Source: Pelagibaculum spongiae (GTDB lineage Bacteria > Pseudomonadota > Gammaproteobacteria > Enterobacterales > Pelagibaculaceae). Taken from it: a stretch of DNA of 64,000 nucleotides. The position numbers and the translations under genes are program-made. How positions within the stretch are numbered: position 1 is the stretch's first letter; each line of letters begins with the position of its first letter. Where the stretch lies: positions 1,321,236-1,385,235 of the forward strand of contig NZ_QDDL01000001.1 in the NCBI RefSeq assembly GCF_003097315.1. Direction: 5' to 3'. Shown here piece after piece: positions 36,388 to 46,537 of the stretch. The notes beneath the pieces were generated by a model that worked only from the letters and a program-made list of their open reading frames with translations, was not told the DNA's origin and searched no databases.

Positions 36388-37466
36388 TATGCTTCGGCCA
36401 GAGCAGCCAACTGGTCTGCTTGATATTCCTGAACCAGCGGCTGTAACAGCTGACCCATTTCGCCTTGCATAATGTCATCGAGCTTGTACAAAGTCAGGTT
36501 GATGCGGTGATCAGTCACCCGGCCTTGTGGATAGTTATAGGTACGGATTCGATCAGAACGGTCGCCGGTACCGACCAGCTTTTTACGTGCTTCTGACTGT
36601 TCTGCGTCATGCGCTTCCTGGGCGGCACTGTACAAACGAGACTGCAAGACTTTCATCGCCTTAGCCTTGTTCTTGTGCTGGGAACGCTCATCCTGACACT
36701 CAACCACTACGCCTGTTGGCAAGTGAGTCAGTCGAATTGCAGAGTCGGTTTTGTTTACGTGCTGACCACCTGCGCCTGAAGCACGGAATGTATCGACACG
36801 CAAATCACCTGCGTTAATTTCGATTTCATCAACATCATCAACTTCAGGCATGATCGCAACCGTACAAGCCGAGGTATGAATTCGACCTTGCGATTCGGTT
36901 TCTGGCACCCGCTGAACTCGGTGTGCACCCGATTCAAATTTCAGACTGGCATAGACTTCATCACCGGTAATCCGGCAGATAATTTCTTTATAGCCGCCCA
37001 TTTCGCTTTGGCTTTCCGAAACAATTTCGACTTTCCAGCGACGCTTTTCCGCATAACGGCCATACATTTTAAACAAGTCGCCAGAGAACAACGCTGCTTC
37101 GTCACCACCGGTTCCTGCTCGAATTTCCAGGTAAACGTTGCTGTTATCGTCTTTGTCTTTTGGAATCAGCAGAATTTGTAACTCGCCTTCCAATTCTTGC
37201 ATGCGATTTTTCAATGGCCCGATTTCTTCTTCGGCCATATCTTTCATCTCTGGGTCATCCAGCATCAGCTTGGCTTCTTCCAGATCTTCGTCGCACTGAC
37301 GAAACTCACTGAAGCATTTTACCAATGGCTCCAATTGGCTGTATTCCTTGGACAGATCACGGAACTGGTTCTGATCCGCCATCACTTCTACCTCACTTAA
37401 CAGGGCAGAAATTTCCTCATGACGCTCAATCAGACCGTCAAGTTTCATTCTTATAGAGGGTTTCAT
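36387..37466 (-). CDS. prfA: Peptide chain release factor 1
   Basis: A 359-residue class I release factor for UAA/UAG. It has the GGQ motif in [15 protein letters not shown], the PxT-type anticodon loop region ([15 protein letters not shown]) and a standard length. It sits between hemA (5 bases upstream) and prmC (1-base overlap) in a conserved operon. Confidence 0.97.
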   Translation of the reverse strand: MKPSIRMKLDGLIERHEEISALLSEVEVMADQNQFRDLSKEYSQLEPLVKCFSEFRQCDEDLEEAKLMLDDPEMKDMAEEEIGPLKNRMQELEGELQILLIPKDKDDNSNVYLEIRAGTGGDEAALFSGDLFKMYGRYAEKRRWKVEIVSESQSEMGGYKEIICRITGDEVYASLKFESGAHRVQRVPETESQGRIHTSACTVAIMPEVDDVDEIEINAGDLRVDTFRASGAGGQHVNKTDSAIRLTHLPTGVVVECQDERSQHKNKAKAMKVLQSRLYSAAQEAHDAEQSEARKKLVGTGDRSDRIRTYNYPQGRVTDHRINLTLYKLDDIMQGEMGQLLQPLVQEYQADQLAALAEA

Positions 37467-37471
37467 CTGTG

Positions 37472-38734
37472 CTACTGAATTCCGTAAATATTTCTCAGCT
37501 GGCTGATCAGCTCATAGTCCTGCTGTGCGGCAGCATCCCTGAGACAGAGTGTCGGCTGGTGTAAGAATTTGTTGGTTAAGCGATTTGCCATCTGACTCAG
37601 TACTTTTACCGGGTCAGCGCCAGCAGCCAGCAACGCCATTGCCTGCTTGAGCTCGGCGTCACGCAACTGTTCATGTTCCTGGCGATAGGCGCAAATCGTA
37701 TCCACCGCATCGAGCGAACGACGCCACGACAGAAAAGTTTGCACATGCAAACCAATCATTTCTTCGGCCTGTACTGCAGCCTGTCGGCGACTACTCAGAT
37801 TATCTTGAATCACTTCGCGAAGATCATCCACAGTGTAGAGATAGACGTCTTCTAGCTCATTGACCTGAGATTCTATATCGCGAGGTACTGCGATATCGAC
37901 CATGAACATGGGTTGGCGGCGGCGTTGTTTCAATGCCTGCTCGACCATGCCTTTGCCCAATATTGGTAAAGGCGCCGCGGTAGATGATACCACCATATCG
38001 GCTTTTGCCAGATAATCTGGCAAAGCATCGAGTGCAATCGCTTCTGCACTCATTTCTTTGGCAAGGGTTTCGGCTCTTTTTACCGTGCGATTAGCAATAA
38101 TCATTTTGCTAACGCCCTTGGCTTTTAAATGCTTGGCAGCTAGCTCAATAGTTTCTCCAGCACCGATTAGCAATACGGTAATTTGAGAAAAATCACTGAA
38201 AATGTGCCGTGCCATATCAACTGCAGCAAAAGCCACAGATACCGGATTAGTGCCGATATCGGTATCGGTTCTCACTTGCTTGGCAGCAGTGAAAGTATGC
38301 CGGAATAATTGTTTTAACCAACGGCCGAGTGTTTTGAATTCGCTGGCTTGTTGCCAGCAATCTTTTACCTGACCGAGGATCTGCGGCTCACCGAGCACCA
38401 TTGAATCTAAGCCACTAGCAACTCGCATCATGTGTTTGATGGCTTCATCTTCACGATAACGGAATAAATAAGGCGATAAAGAATCCAGCCCCAGCGAATG
38501 GAAGCTGGCTAACCAATTGGCTAGGGCAGTTTCTACATCTGATTCAGCACTGCCTTCAATAACGGCATAAATTTCGGTGCGATTGCAGGTCGACAGGATC
38601 GCGCATTCCCTCACACCTCTTTGCTCAAGCAAAGACTGATGCGCTTGCTGCAAAATGTCAGGGCCAAATGCAACCCGTTCGCGAATTTCGACCGGGGCGG
38701 TCTGGTGATTCACACCCAGAACAACAATGATCAT
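37472..38734 (-). CDS. hemA: Glutamyl-tRNA reductase
   Basis: 420 residues. It reduces glutamyl-tRNA to glutamate-1-semialdehyde, the first step of C5 tetrapyrrole synthesis. It has the catalytic Cys in [12 protein letters not shown], the NADPH-binding [17 protein letters not shown] segment, and a C-terminal dimerisation helix. The start at [15 protein letters not shown] fits the family; 38764 would add ten residues. It heads the hemA-prfA-prmC-moeB operon and is divergent from the TPR gene. Confidence 0.96.
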   Translation of the reverse strand: MIIVVLGVNHQTAPVEIRERVAFGPDILQQAHQSLLEQRGVRECAILSTCNRTEIYAVIEGSAESDVETALANWLASFHSLGLDSLSPYLFRYREDEAIKHMMRVASGLDSMVLGEPQILGQVKDCWQQASEFKTLGRWLKQLFRHTFTAAKQVRTDTDIGTNPVSVAFAAVDMARHIFSDFSQITVLLIGAGETIELAAKHLKAKGVSKMIIANRTVKRAETLAKEMSAEAIALDALPDYLAKADMVVSSTAAPLPILGKGMVEQALKQRRRQPMFMVDIAVPRDIESQVNELEDVYLYTVDDLREVIQDNLSSRRQAAVQAEEMIGLHVQTFLSWRRSLDAVDTICAYRQEHEQLRDAELKQAMALLAAGADPVKVLSQMANRLTNKFLHQPTLCLRDAAAQQDYELISQLRNIYGIQ

Positions 38735-38880
38735 AGAATCAACTGAATGTCCGGCAGCCGTCACGGCCTGTCAAAAAAAAAGGATAGTTTCCGCATACCA
38801 ACTTCATACAGTTGGTTATAGTGTCACTATACCGCATGATTTCAGGAAGTCTGGATACCTCTAAAGGACCCTCTCCACTT

Positions 38881-40632
38881 ATGAAGCTATTTCCGACCAC
38901 TGGCCTGATGCTTCTGCTCTTGTCTGGCTGTGCGAATCTTAACACGCCAGAAACACTTGCGCAGGCATCACAACCTGACACATCTCAGGTCAAAACCGCC
39001 ACTACCCCTACAGAGGTAGCCCTTTCAGGTAGATCTAAAACAGCCAACAAGGCCAGTTTAACCAGTGCTAAACAGCTGGAACAACTGCTTTCTGCTGAAT
39101 TACTACTTTCCAGGGGCGAACTAGCGGCAGCACTTGATGTTTATCTGCCGACATTGGCGCAACAAAAAGACCCTGAAATAGTAGAAAGAATTGTCGAACT
39201 GGCTAACCAGCTCAAGCAATACCAAATAGCAGCTGATGCGACAAAGATTTGGTTGGAATTGCGGCCAGAGAACCCTGCCGCATGGGTCCGCTCGGCGCTG
39301 TTCGCATTGCAAAACAATGATGCTAAAACACTTGAACAAAGCCTTGGCTGGTTAGTTGCCAATCAACCTAAAGACAAGTTTGTCATTCTGATTACCCAAA
39401 TTGCTAACGGCAATAAAACCGCTCAGTTATTGCAAGCGCTGCAACAGGTAACAATTTCTAGCCAGCAGTTACCCACCATTCAGCTCAGCCAAGCTTATTT
39501 ATTTCAAAGTTTGAATCAACTGCTAATTGCCCAGCAATTAACAGACAATGTACTTGAGAATCAGCCTGACTGGATTAATGCGATCAAGCTTAAGGTACGC
39601 TTATTAATTCAAGCTCAGAAAACGCCGCAAGCCATGACATTCTTGCAGCAGCAAATTGAGCAACACCCGCGCAATTTCGAATTACGCCTGCAAAGTGCCG
39701 GTTTATATATTCAGCAAGAAAATACCGCAAAAGCAGCACAAGCCTTTAAAGCAATTTTGCAAATTGATCCAACCAATCCCATCGCTTTAATTTCATTAAG
39801 CCGACTGAAATTTCAAGGCGAGCAAATTGATCAGGCGATCGAACTGCTAAAACGTATTCCCAGAACTTCTTCTGAATATGACCAAGCAATTTTGATGCTC
39901 GGTAGCATTTACGAAGATCAGGGCAATAGTGAGCAAGCCATTAGCTATTACCTGAAAGTTGAAGGTGCTCAAAGGCAAATTGCTGCCAGAATGCAGGCCG
40001 TAATATTGCTGAGAGATCAAAAGAAATTCAAACGAGCGCTTCAGGTTAGCCAAACCATTCGCCCTCGTAGCAACCAGCAGTACAGTCGTTTATTGCTGCT
40101 GCAGTCAGATATTTATGAGCAGCAGGGCAAGCGCCCATCAGCACTGCAAATTCTTGATCATGGCTTGACGCTTCGTGCCGATGATATTGACCTGTTATAT
40201 GCTCGAGCCATGCTGGTAATCAAGCAAGACGACCTAGAAAGTTTTGAAACCGGCATGCGCAAAATTATCAAACTGCGCCCTGATTATGCTTTTGCATTAA
40301 ATGCACTCGGTTACACGCTGGTTGATAAAACCACTCGCTGGGATGAAGCTCAAGAATTGATTGAACGCGCCCTTAAACTGGCTCCTGATGAACCGGCAAT
40401 TCTCGATAGCATGGGCTGGTTATTATTTAAACAAGGCAACCCACACGCTGCGCTGGAATTTTTACAAAAAGCTTGGGATGGCGATCAAGATCCAGAAATT
40501 GCTGCGCACCTCGGTGAAGTTTTGTGGCTGCTATCTCGCCAAGAAGAAGCCGCTATTATCTGGAAGAAAGGTATAGAAACAGCACCCGAGCACCAAATTC
40601 TTCGTCAAACGCTGGAGCGGTATAATCAATGA
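38881..40632 (+). CDS. TPR-repeat outer-membrane lipoprotein
   Basis: 583 residues from ATG 38881. The signal MKLFPTTGLMLLLLSGC has a lipobox Cys at 17. About 500 residues of TPR helices follow, e.g. PQAMTFLQQQIEQHPRNFEL, TAKAAQAFKAILQIDPTNP, and ALNALGYTLVDKT. It is equivalent in position to the Pseudomonas TPR gene next to hemA-lolB. The role is probably assembly or scaffolding at the envelope; the partners are unknown. It overlaps lolB by 4 bases (ATGA). Confidence 0.88.
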   Translation: MKLFPTTGLMLLLLSGCANLNTPETLAQASQPDTSQVKTATTPTEVALSGRSKTANKASLTSAKQLEQLLSAELLLSRGELAAALDVYLPTLAQQKDPEIVERIVELANQLKQYQIAADATKIWLELRPENPAAWVRSALFALQNNDAKTLEQSLGWLVANQPKDKFVILITQIANGNKTAQLLQALQQVTISSQQLPTIQLSQAYLFQSLNQLLIAQQLTDNVLENQPDWINAIKLKVRLLIQAQKTPQAMTFLQQQIEQHPRNFELRLQSAGLYIQQENTAKAAQAFKAILQIDPTNPIALISLSRLKFQGEQIDQAIELLKRIPRTSSEYDQAILMLGSIYEDQGNSEQAISYYLKVEGAQRQIAARMQAVILLRDQKKFKRALQVSQTIRPRSNQQYSRLLLLQSDIYEQQGKRPSALQILDHGLTLRADDIDLLYARAMLVIKQDDLESFETGMRKIIKLRPDYAFALNALGYTLVDKTTRWDEAQELIERALKLAPDEPAILDSMGWLLFKQGNPHAALEFLQKAWDGDQDPEIAAHLGEVLWLLSRQEEAAIIWKKGIETAPEHQILRQTLERYNQ

Positions 40633-41246
40633 TCGTCGCTAGTAAATTCCAACGATGTTTTTCGGTTTTAATTGTTTCGCTGACATTGCTGCTCAATGGA
40701 TGTGGATTATTTACAGCCAATCTAAATAATCCACCAGCTTCAACAATTAACCAACCCATACTCGAAGCCCAAGCGCTACAGAACTGGAAACTCAAAGGCC
40801 GAATTGGTTTAATTTCCGGCGATAAAGCTTGGTCTGCCAGTTTAAACTGGCAACAGCAGCAACAGCAGTTTGATATCACCATTGCCGGCGCTTTTGGCAT
40901 TGGTCGAACCCACTTAGTAGGCAACACCGATGCTTATGTAATAAAAAGCAGTGACACTGAGTTAAACCAGCATCAGGCTCGGTTATGGCTTCATCAAGAG
41001 CTTGGGCTAACCCTGCCAATAGCGGCATTACCCTATTGGGTGCGCGGTTTACCTTGGCCGAAATATCCCCACCAGCAAACTGAAAAAGGTTTTACCCAAG
41101 GCAATTGGACTATCGCCGCTGACAAATTCAAAGCCAGCAGTGGCTTTAATTTGCCAAGCCGAGTCAAAATACAAATTCGCGACAAAACGACTGATCAAAA
41201 AGACTTAAAAGTGACGTTGGCGATTAAAAACTGGCAAGCGATTTAA
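40629..41246 (+). CDS. lolB: Outer-membrane lipoprotein receptor LolB
   Basis: A 205-residue lipoprotein that takes lipoproteins from LolA and inserts them into the outer membrane. The lipobox is LLLNGC. The LKGRIGLISGDKAWSASLNW and LPYWVRGLPWP segments are typical of LolB. It is translationally coupled to the TPR gene. Confidence 0.93.
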   Translation: MIVASKFQRCFSVLIVSLTLLLNGCGLFTANLNNPPASTINQPILEAQALQNWKLKGRIGLISGDKAWSASLNWQQQQQQFDITIAGAFGIGRTHLVGNTDAYVIKSSDTELNQHQARLWLHQELGLTLPIAALPYWVRGLPWPKYPHQQTEKGFTQGNWTIAADKFKASSGFNLPSRVKIQIRDKTTDQKDLKVTLAIKNWQAI

Positions 41247-41336
41247 TGCTTTTTACCGTTAACAGATCCGATTTTCTGCCCACAACACACCGCGATTGCT
41301 TAATTTAACAAGCACAGGAAGTTAACAAGGATTCGA

Positions 41337-42209
41337 ATGAACCAGCTAAGTAACTGGCCAGCTCCGGCCAAGCTGAATTTATTTTTGCACATCACCAGTC
41401 GCCGTGATGATGGTTATCACAATCTGCAAACCGTTTTTCAGTTTCTCGATTTTGGTGACAGCTTGAGCTTTCAGCTGCGTAGCGATGACCAATTGAAGCT
41501 AACCCCCGAATTGCCCGGCGTGCCCAACCAGCAAAACCTGATTATTCGAGCCGCTGAATTATTACGCCAATTCACAAGCTGCAAACTAGGCGCTGATATC
41601 CAGCTAGAAAAACGCCTACCTTCTGGTGGCGGACTTGGCGGCGGCAGCTCAGATGCCGCAACCACGTTGCTAGCGCTGAATCATTTATGGCAACTTAATC
41701 TATCAACTGATCAGCTAGCGGCATTGGGCTTAACACTGGGTGCCGATGTACCGGTATTTGTTCGCATGCAAGCAGCCTGGGCCGAAGGGGTTGGCGAGCA
41801 ATTACAGCCAATCGATTTACCCGAACCATGGTTTATTGTGCTCAAGCCACAAGTAAATATTTCTACAGCCGATATTTTCAGCGACCCTAAGCTGGTTAGA
41901 AACAGCCCATTAATTACTCAACAAGATTTTTTAAACGGTGCAGGGCACAACGATTGTCAGCCAGTTGCAGAGCAAAGATTCCCCCAAGTATCTGAAGTCA
42001 TTAAATGGTTGGCACAATTTAGCTCTGAGTCTAACCAACCTCGGATGACCGGTACTGGATCTTGCGTTTTTATGAAATGTGAAACTGAACAACAAGCACA
42101 GCAAATCATTGATCGTTCACCCTTCACAGGATTTATTGCAAGAGGCTTGAATAACTCTCCACTCGCTGTTAAAGTGCGCACCCTGTTGGCGGGAGCTCAG
42201 GTGCTTTAA
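41337..42209 (+). CDS. ispE: 4-diphosphocytidyl-2-C-methylerythritol kinase
   Basis: A 290-residue GHMP kinase of the MEP isoprenoid pathway. It has PAPAKLNLFLHI at the N-terminus, the ATP loop LPSGGGLGGGSSDAA, and MTGTGSCVFM near the C-terminus. The position after lolB and before tRNA-Gln/prs is conserved. Confidence 0.96.
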   Translation: MNQLSNWPAPAKLNLFLHITSRRDDGYHNLQTVFQFLDFGDSLSFQLRSDDQLKLTPELPGVPNQQNLIIRAAELLRQFTSCKLGADIQLEKRLPSGGGLGGGSSDAATTLLALNHLWQLNLSTDQLAALGLTLGADVPVFVRMQAAWAEGVGEQLQPIDLPEPWFIVLKPQVNISTADIFSDPKLVRNSPLITQQDFLNGAGHNDCQPVAEQRFPQVSEVIKWLAQFSSESNQPRMTGTGSCVFMKCETEQQAQQIIDRSPFTGFIARGLNNSPLAVKVRTLLAGAQVL

Positions 42210-42229
42210 GTGCTTTTTCCGTTGATTAC

Positions 42230-42304
42230 TGGGGTGTCGCCAAGCGGCAAGGCAGCAGGTTTTGATCCTGCCATTCAGAGGTTCGAATCCTCTCACCCCA
42301 GCCA
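42230..42304 (+). tRNA. tRNA-Gln (UUG), copy 1
   Basis: 75 bases including encoded CCA. The acceptor arms are TGGGGTG and CACCCCA. The anticodon loop is TTTTGAT with TTG, and the T arm is GAGGTTCGAATCCTC. Confidence 0.97.
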
Positions 42305-42327
42305 TATTTTGCAGTACCCAGTTTTAT

Positions 42328-42402
42328 TGGGGTGTCGCCAAGCGGCAAGGCAGCAGGTTTTGATCCTGCCATTCAGAGGTTCGAATCCTCTCACCCCAGC
42401 CA
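42328..42402 (+). tRNA. tRNA-Gln (UUG), copy 2
   Basis: Identical to copy 1 and exactly 98 bases downstream; the 23-base spacer is also repeated. Confidence 0.97.
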
Positions 42403-42425
42403 TATTTTGCAGTACCCAGTTTTAT

Positions 42426-42500
42426 TGGGGTGTCGCCAAGCGGCAAGGCAGCAGGTTTTGATCCTGCCATTCAGAGGTTCGAATCCTCTCACCCCAGCCA
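42426..42500 (+). tRNA. tRNA-Gln (UUG), copy 3
   Basis: Identical to copy 1, in the same 98-base register. Confidence 0.97.
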
Positions 42501-42523
42501 TATTTTGCAGTACCCAGTTTTAT

Positions 42524-42598
42524 TGGGGTGTCGCCAAGCGGCAAGGCAGCAGGTTTTGATCCTGCCATTCAGAGGTTCGAATCCTCTCACCCCAGCCA
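42524..42598 (+). tRNA. tRNA-Gln (UUG), copy 4
   Basis: Identical to copy 1. The last of the array, followed by the terminator. Confidence 0.97.
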
Positions 42599-42603
42599 TA
42601 TAT

Positions 42604-42638
42604 AAAAATCCGACTTTATAAGTCGGATTTTTTTTGCT
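42604..42638 (+). terminator. tRNA-Gln array terminator
   Basis: AAAATCCGACTT / AAGTCGGATTTTTTTT stem-loop directly after the fourth tRNA. Confidence 0.92.
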
Positions 42639-42669
42639 TGAAATTTGTTTACCGCTCAGATTAGCGACA

Positions 42670-42717
42670 TATACCCAAGCCACTTCAAGAGGTGCATCTT
42701 GAAGTGGCTTGGGTATA
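42670..42717. repeat. TATACCC...GGGTATA palindromic repeat, copy 2
   Basis: Perfect 20-bp arms, TATACCCAAGCCACTTCAAG and its complement, around an 8-base loop. This is the shortest and most symmetric member of the family also seen at 18532 and 49543. Confidence 0.9.
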
Positions 42718-42786
42718 AAGCCGTAACTGTCATTTGCTCACGATTGGTTTTACCTAAGGCGATTTTTTTTGTTGTTTTATTTACAC

Positions 42787-42814
42787 TTGCCTGACGTGTG
42801 AAAATAAGTACAAT
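42787..42814 (+). promoter_or_regulatory. Probable prs promoter
   Basis: TTGCCT, 16 bases, TACAAT, about 180 bases before the prs coding start. This leaves a long leader (42815-42993) with several short stems, a common feature of prs. Confidence 0.5.
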
Positions 42815-42993
42815 GCGCCGGTACAAATTATGGGCAGCAACCCAGAGGGGAACCTAACAAGAATCAAAAGGTTAGGATAGCGTTATAGACATGTCTATGT
42901 GTCTCTACCCCTCACTCCACCGCGATTCTTGCCCAGTTCCACAGAAAAAATATGTCCACCCAAACTGAATCTGACATCTCAAGGAATCCGATT

Positions 42994-43941
42994 GTGGCCG
43001 ATTTGATGGTATTTGCCGGAAATGCAACTCCAGAACTAGCCGAACAAGTCGCTCGTTACCTCTCTGTCCCCCTTGGCAAAGCCAAAGTAGGCAAGTTCAG
43101 CGATGGCGAAGTTGCTGTAGAAATTCAGCAAAATGTTCGCGGCAAGGATGTTTTTATCATCCAATCAACCTGTGCACCGACCAACGACAGCTTGATGGAA
43201 GTAATGGTGATGGCTGACGCATTGCGCCGTGCATCTGCAGGCCGTATTACCGCAGTAATGCCTTACTTTGGTTATGCTCGCCAAGATCGCCGCCCTCGCT
43301 CAACCCGAGTGGCGATTTCAGCAAAAGTAGTCGCAGACATGATCACTGGCGTTGGTGTTGACCGAGTACTCACGGTTGACCTTCACGCTGATCAGATCCA
43401 GGGCTTTTTCGACATTCCTGTCGACAACGTTTACTCGACTCCAGTTATGCTGGATGACGTTGAGCGTCAAAACTACGAAGATATCGTGGTCGTTTCCCCA
43501 GACGTTGGCGGTGTAGTCCGTGCACGTGCGATTGCCAAGCGCCTTGATGAAGCCGATTTGGCCATCATCGACAAGCGTCGCTCCAAGGCTAACGTTTCTC
43601 AGGTTATGCACATCATCGGTGATGTAAAAGATCGTACCTGCATCCTGGTCGATGACATGGTCGATACCGCAGGAACCTTGTGCAATGCAGCCAATGCTTT
43701 GAAAGAACATGGTGCCAAGCGTGTAGTGGCTTACTGTACTCACCCGGTACTGTCGGGCAAAGCAATGGAAAACATCAGAAACTCCAAGCTGGACCAGCTA
43801 GTTGTCACCGATACCATTCCTTTGACTGACGAAGCCAAGGCTTGCGACAGAATCCGTGTAGTGACTTTGGCCGATATCTTGGCTGAATCAGTACGCCGGA
43901 TTACCAATGAAGAATCTATCAGCTCGATGTTCCTGCTGTAA
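42994..43941 (+). CDS. prs: Ribose-phosphate pyrophosphokinase (PRPP synthetase)
   Basis: Makes PRPP from ribose 5-phosphate and ATP for nucleotide, His and Trp synthesis. [13 protein letters not shown], the [17 protein letters not shown] stretch and the PRPP-binding [14 protein letters not shown] are intact. I chose GTG 42994 because AAGGA lies 8 bases upstream, the N-terminus becomes [16 protein letters not shown], and the length is 315, equal to the E. coli enzyme as I recall. ATG 42952 would add 14 unmatched residues and has no clear ribosome site. Confidence 0.95.
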   Translation: MADLMVFAGNATPELAEQVARYLSVPLGKAKVGKFSDGEVAVEIQQNVRGKDVFIIQSTCAPTNDSLMEVMVMADALRRASAGRITAVMPYFGYARQDRRPRSTRVAISAKVVADMITGVGVDRVLTVDLHADQIQGFFDIPVDNVYSTPVMLDDVERQNYEDIVVVSPDVGGVVRARAIAKRLDEADLAIIDKRRSKANVSQVMHIIGDVKDRTCILVDDMVDTAGTLCNAANALKEHGAKRVVAYCTHPVLSGKAMENIRNSKLDQLVVTDTIPLTDEAKACDRIRVVTLADILAESVRRITNEESISSMFLL

Positions 43942-44007
43942 CGATTCAACGTCGGTTGTGTTAAGCCTCTAGCGAAGCACAACCCGCAAAACCATTTGAA
44001 ATTTATA

Positions 44008-44040
44008 CCACTGCCTCTATCCGGGGGTGGTGGTTTTTTG
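44008..44040 (+). terminator. prs terminator
   Basis: ACCACTGCC / GGGGGTGGT-type stem followed by a T run, 67 bases after the stop. Confidence 0.75.
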
Positions 44041-44137
44041 ATACAATCCGCCGCCGCTTTTTTGTGGGCGGACCATTCAGGAATCGGTATTTTGGTCGCG
44101 AAAACCGGTTCTGTAGTTAATCTATCAGGAGAATCTG

Positions 44138-44755
44138 ATGAGCGAATTTACTTTAAATGCTGAAACTCGTGTATTGCTGGGGAAAGGTGCGAGCCGCCGC
44201 CTGCGTCACGCAGATAAGGTTCCAGCAGTGATTTTTGGTGGCGAAGAAGCCCCACAATCTCTGACTCTGGAGCATCGTCAAGTTGCTAAACTGGCTAACC
44301 AGGAAGCTTTTTATAGCTCAATCCTGACCATCAACATCGATGGCAAGCCAACTCAAGCAATCTTAAAAGATATGCAACGTCACGCTTACAAGCCTAAGGT
44401 TACCCACTTGGACTTCCAACGCGTTGACGCGAATGCTGCTCTGCATACTTCTGTACCTCTGCATTTCATCAATGCAGAAAACAGCGACGCAGTTAAGTTA
44501 AGCGGCGCAAACATTTCTCATAACTTGAACGAAGTTGAGATCAAATGCTTGCCAGCTAACTTGCCTGAGTTTATCGAAGTAGACTTGTCTGCAATCACAG
44601 TTGGTCAAATCCTGCATTTATCTGACTTAGTTCTGCCAGAAGGCGTAGAACTTGCCCAGTCTATCAGTGCTGATAATGACCAGCCGATCGCAGCTGCACA
44701 TAAAGCTAAAGGCGCTGTAGACGACGCTGAAGGCGAAGAAGCGGCAGCAGAATAA
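44138..44755 (+). CDS. rplY: Ribosomal protein bL25, long (CTC/TL5) form
   Basis: 205 residues. The N-terminal 5S-rRNA-binding L25 domain (LNAETRVLLGKGASRRLRH) is followed by a C-terminal beta domain of the TL5/CTC type and an acidic, Ala-rich tail. AGGAG precedes the ATG. It is in the conserved prs-rplY-pth-ychF order. Confidence 0.95.
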   Translation: MSEFTLNAETRVLLGKGASRRLRHADKVPAVIFGGEEAPQSLTLEHRQVAKLANQEAFYSSILTINIDGKPTQAILKDMQRHAYKPKVTHLDFQRVDANAALHTSVPLHFINAENSDAVKLSGANISHNLNEVEIKCLPANLPEFIEVDLSAITVGQILHLSDLVLPEGVELAQSISADNDQPIAAAHKAKGAVDDAEGEEAAAE

Positions 44756-44779
44756 TCCAGACCCTTAAGGAGGCCTGCA

Positions 44780-45367
44780 TTGGGCAACTCGGTCAAACTG
44801 ATCGTCGGCTTGGGAAATCCCGGCCCCGATTATTCACAGACCCGGCACAATGCAGGCGTCTGGTTTCTGGAAGCACTGGCCAAACGTTTTGGCCAGTCAT
44901 TGCAAGCAGAAAGCCGTTTTCACGGCATGTCTGCTCGCATACAGTCAGCCGGCATTGATTGCCGGTTGCTGTTTCCCACCGATTTTATGAATCGATCCGG
45001 CACCGGCGTAGCAGCCCTGGCCAACTTCTTTAAAATTACTCCAGAAGAGATCTTAGTCATTCATGATGAACTGGATCTTGAGCCCGGTATTGCGCGCTTA
45101 AAAGTTGGTGGCGGCCACGGCGGTCACAACGGTTTACGCGATATTGTCAAATGTCTGGGTAACAACAAGAATTTTATGCGACTGCGTTTAGGCATTGGTC
45201 ATCCGGGTGATAAAAACCGGGTTGCCAGCTTTGTGCTGAATCGGCCAACTGGTGCCGAAGAACAGCAGATCGAACGCGCCATAGACGACAGTCTTGATGT
45301 ATCGGAAGCCTTGCTCGGCGGCGACTGGCAAAAGGCAATGAATCAGCTGCATACGCGCAGCAAGTAA
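44780..45367 (+). CDS. pth: Peptidyl-tRNA hydrolase
   Basis: A 195-residue enzyme that recycles peptidyl-tRNA. It has the [20 protein letters not shown] motif with catalytic His, FMNRSG, and HDELDLEPG. The start is TTG at 44780, fixed by TAAGGAGG 6 bases upstream; no ATG is suitably placed. Confidence 0.96.
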   Translation: MGNSVKLIVGLGNPGPDYSQTRHNAGVWFLEALAKRFGQSLQAESRFHGMSARIQSAGIDCRLLFPTDFMNRSGTGVAALANFFKITPEEILVIHDELDLEPGIARLKVGGGHGGHNGLRDIVKCLGNNKNFMRLRLGIGHPGDKNRVASFVLNRPTGAEEQQIERAIDDSLDVSEALLGGDWQKAMNQLHTRSK

Positions 45368-45377
45368 GGATTTCACC

Positions 45378-46469
45378 ATGGGTTTCAAATGCGGAATTGT
45401 CGGCTTACCAAATGTTGGCAAATCGACCTTGTTTAATGCCTTAACCAAGGCAGGCATCGAATCAGCCAACTATCCATTTTGTACCATTGATCCAAACGTT
45501 GGCATCGTACCGGTACCCGATCCACGTCTCGACAAATTAGCAGCGATTGTCAATCCTCAAAAAATCCTGCCAACCACTATGGAATTTGTTGATATCGCTG
45601 GCTTGGTAAAAGGCGCTTCTAAAGGTGAAGGTCTGGGCAACCAGTTTTTAGCCAATATCCGTGAAACCGATGCAATCGCTCACGTGGTTCGCTGTTTCCA
45701 AAATGACGACATTATTCACGTTGAAGGCAAGATCGATCCGCTAGATGATATCGAAGTCATCAATACCGAATTAGCTTTAGCCGATTTGGAAGCTGCAGAA
45801 AAAGCAGTTAAGCGAGTCACTCGCAACGCGAAAAGCGGCAACAAAGAAGCTAAAGCTGAACTAGTGCTAGTCGAAAAACTAGCCGAGCATTTAGGTGAAG
45901 GCCATCCGGCACGCACTTTTGAATGCAGCAAAGAAGAACAAATTGTCATTGATGGTTTATTTATGATGACTGGCAAGCCAGTGATGTATGTTGCCAATGT
46001 CAACGAAGACGGCTTTGAAAATAACGAGCTGCTAGACAAAGTAGCGGCACTGGCTGAAAAAGAAGGTGCAAAAATTGTTGCGGTATGCGCAGCAATCGAA
46101 GCCGAAATCAGCGAGCTGGACGACGACGACAAAGCCGACTTCTTACAAGAGCTGGGGCTTGAAGAGCCAGGTTTAGATCGGGTAATTCATACCGGATACA
46201 GCCTGCTCGATCTGCAAACCTACTTTACTGCGGGTGTTAAAGAAGTTCGCGCTTGGACGATTCCTGTTGGCGCTACCGCACCACAAGCTGCTGGTAAAAT
46301 TCACACCGACTTTGAAAAAGGCTTCATTCGTGCCGAAGTAATGGCCTATGAAGACTTTATTGAATTCAAGGGTGAAGCCGGCGCAAAAGATGCCGGTAAA
46401 TGGCGCCTGGAAGGTAAAGAATATGTCTGCTCTGATGGCGACGTGATTCACTTCCGCTTTAACGTATAG
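45378..46469 (+). CDS. ychF: Ribosome-associated ATPase YchF (OLA1 type)
   Basis: 363 residues of the Obg-like family. The P-loop is GLPNVGKST, the G3 region is [17 protein letters not shown], and the usual NKxD G4 is replaced by NVNE (YVANVNEDG), which gives ATP preference. A C-terminal TGS-like domain is present. It acts in translation and the stress response. It follows pth by 10 bases. Confidence 0.97.
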   Translation: MGFKCGIVGLPNVGKSTLFNALTKAGIESANYPFCTIDPNVGIVPVPDPRLDKLAAIVNPQKILPTTMEFVDIAGLVKGASKGEGLGNQFLANIRETDAIAHVVRCFQNDDIIHVEGKIDPLDDIEVINTELALADLEAAEKAVKRVTRNAKSGNKEAKAELVLVEKLAEHLGEGHPARTFECSKEEQIVIDGLFMMTGKPVMYVANVNEDGFENNELLDKVAALAEKEGAKIVAVCAAIEAEISELDDDDKADFLQELGLEEPGLDRVIHTGYSLLDLQTYFTAGVKEVRAWTIPVGATAPQAAGKIHTDFEKGFIRAEVMAYEDFIEFKGEAGAKDAGKWRLEGKEYVCSDGDVIHFRFNV

Positions 46470-46484
46470 ACGCTTAGTACGCGC

Positions 46485-46516
46485 AAAAAAGCCGAAGCAA
46501 TTGCTTCGGCTTTTTT
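46485..46516 (+). terminator. ychF terminator
   Basis: AAAAAAGCCGAAGC-aatt-GCTTCGGCTTTTTT. It can serve both strands and so also ends the convergent gene at 46538. Confidence 0.95.
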
Positions 46517-46537
46517 GTGGCTGGAATCTATCAATGA

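Noticed and set aside
38739..38981. 80-residue minus-strand frame over the hemA/TPR divergent region
   Set aside because: Overlaps the start of hemA and the TPR signal peptide; a chance frame.
42210..42683. Repeated overlapping open frames of 60-80 residues on both strands
   Set aside because: They are translations of the four tRNA-Gln genes and their spacers, not proteins.
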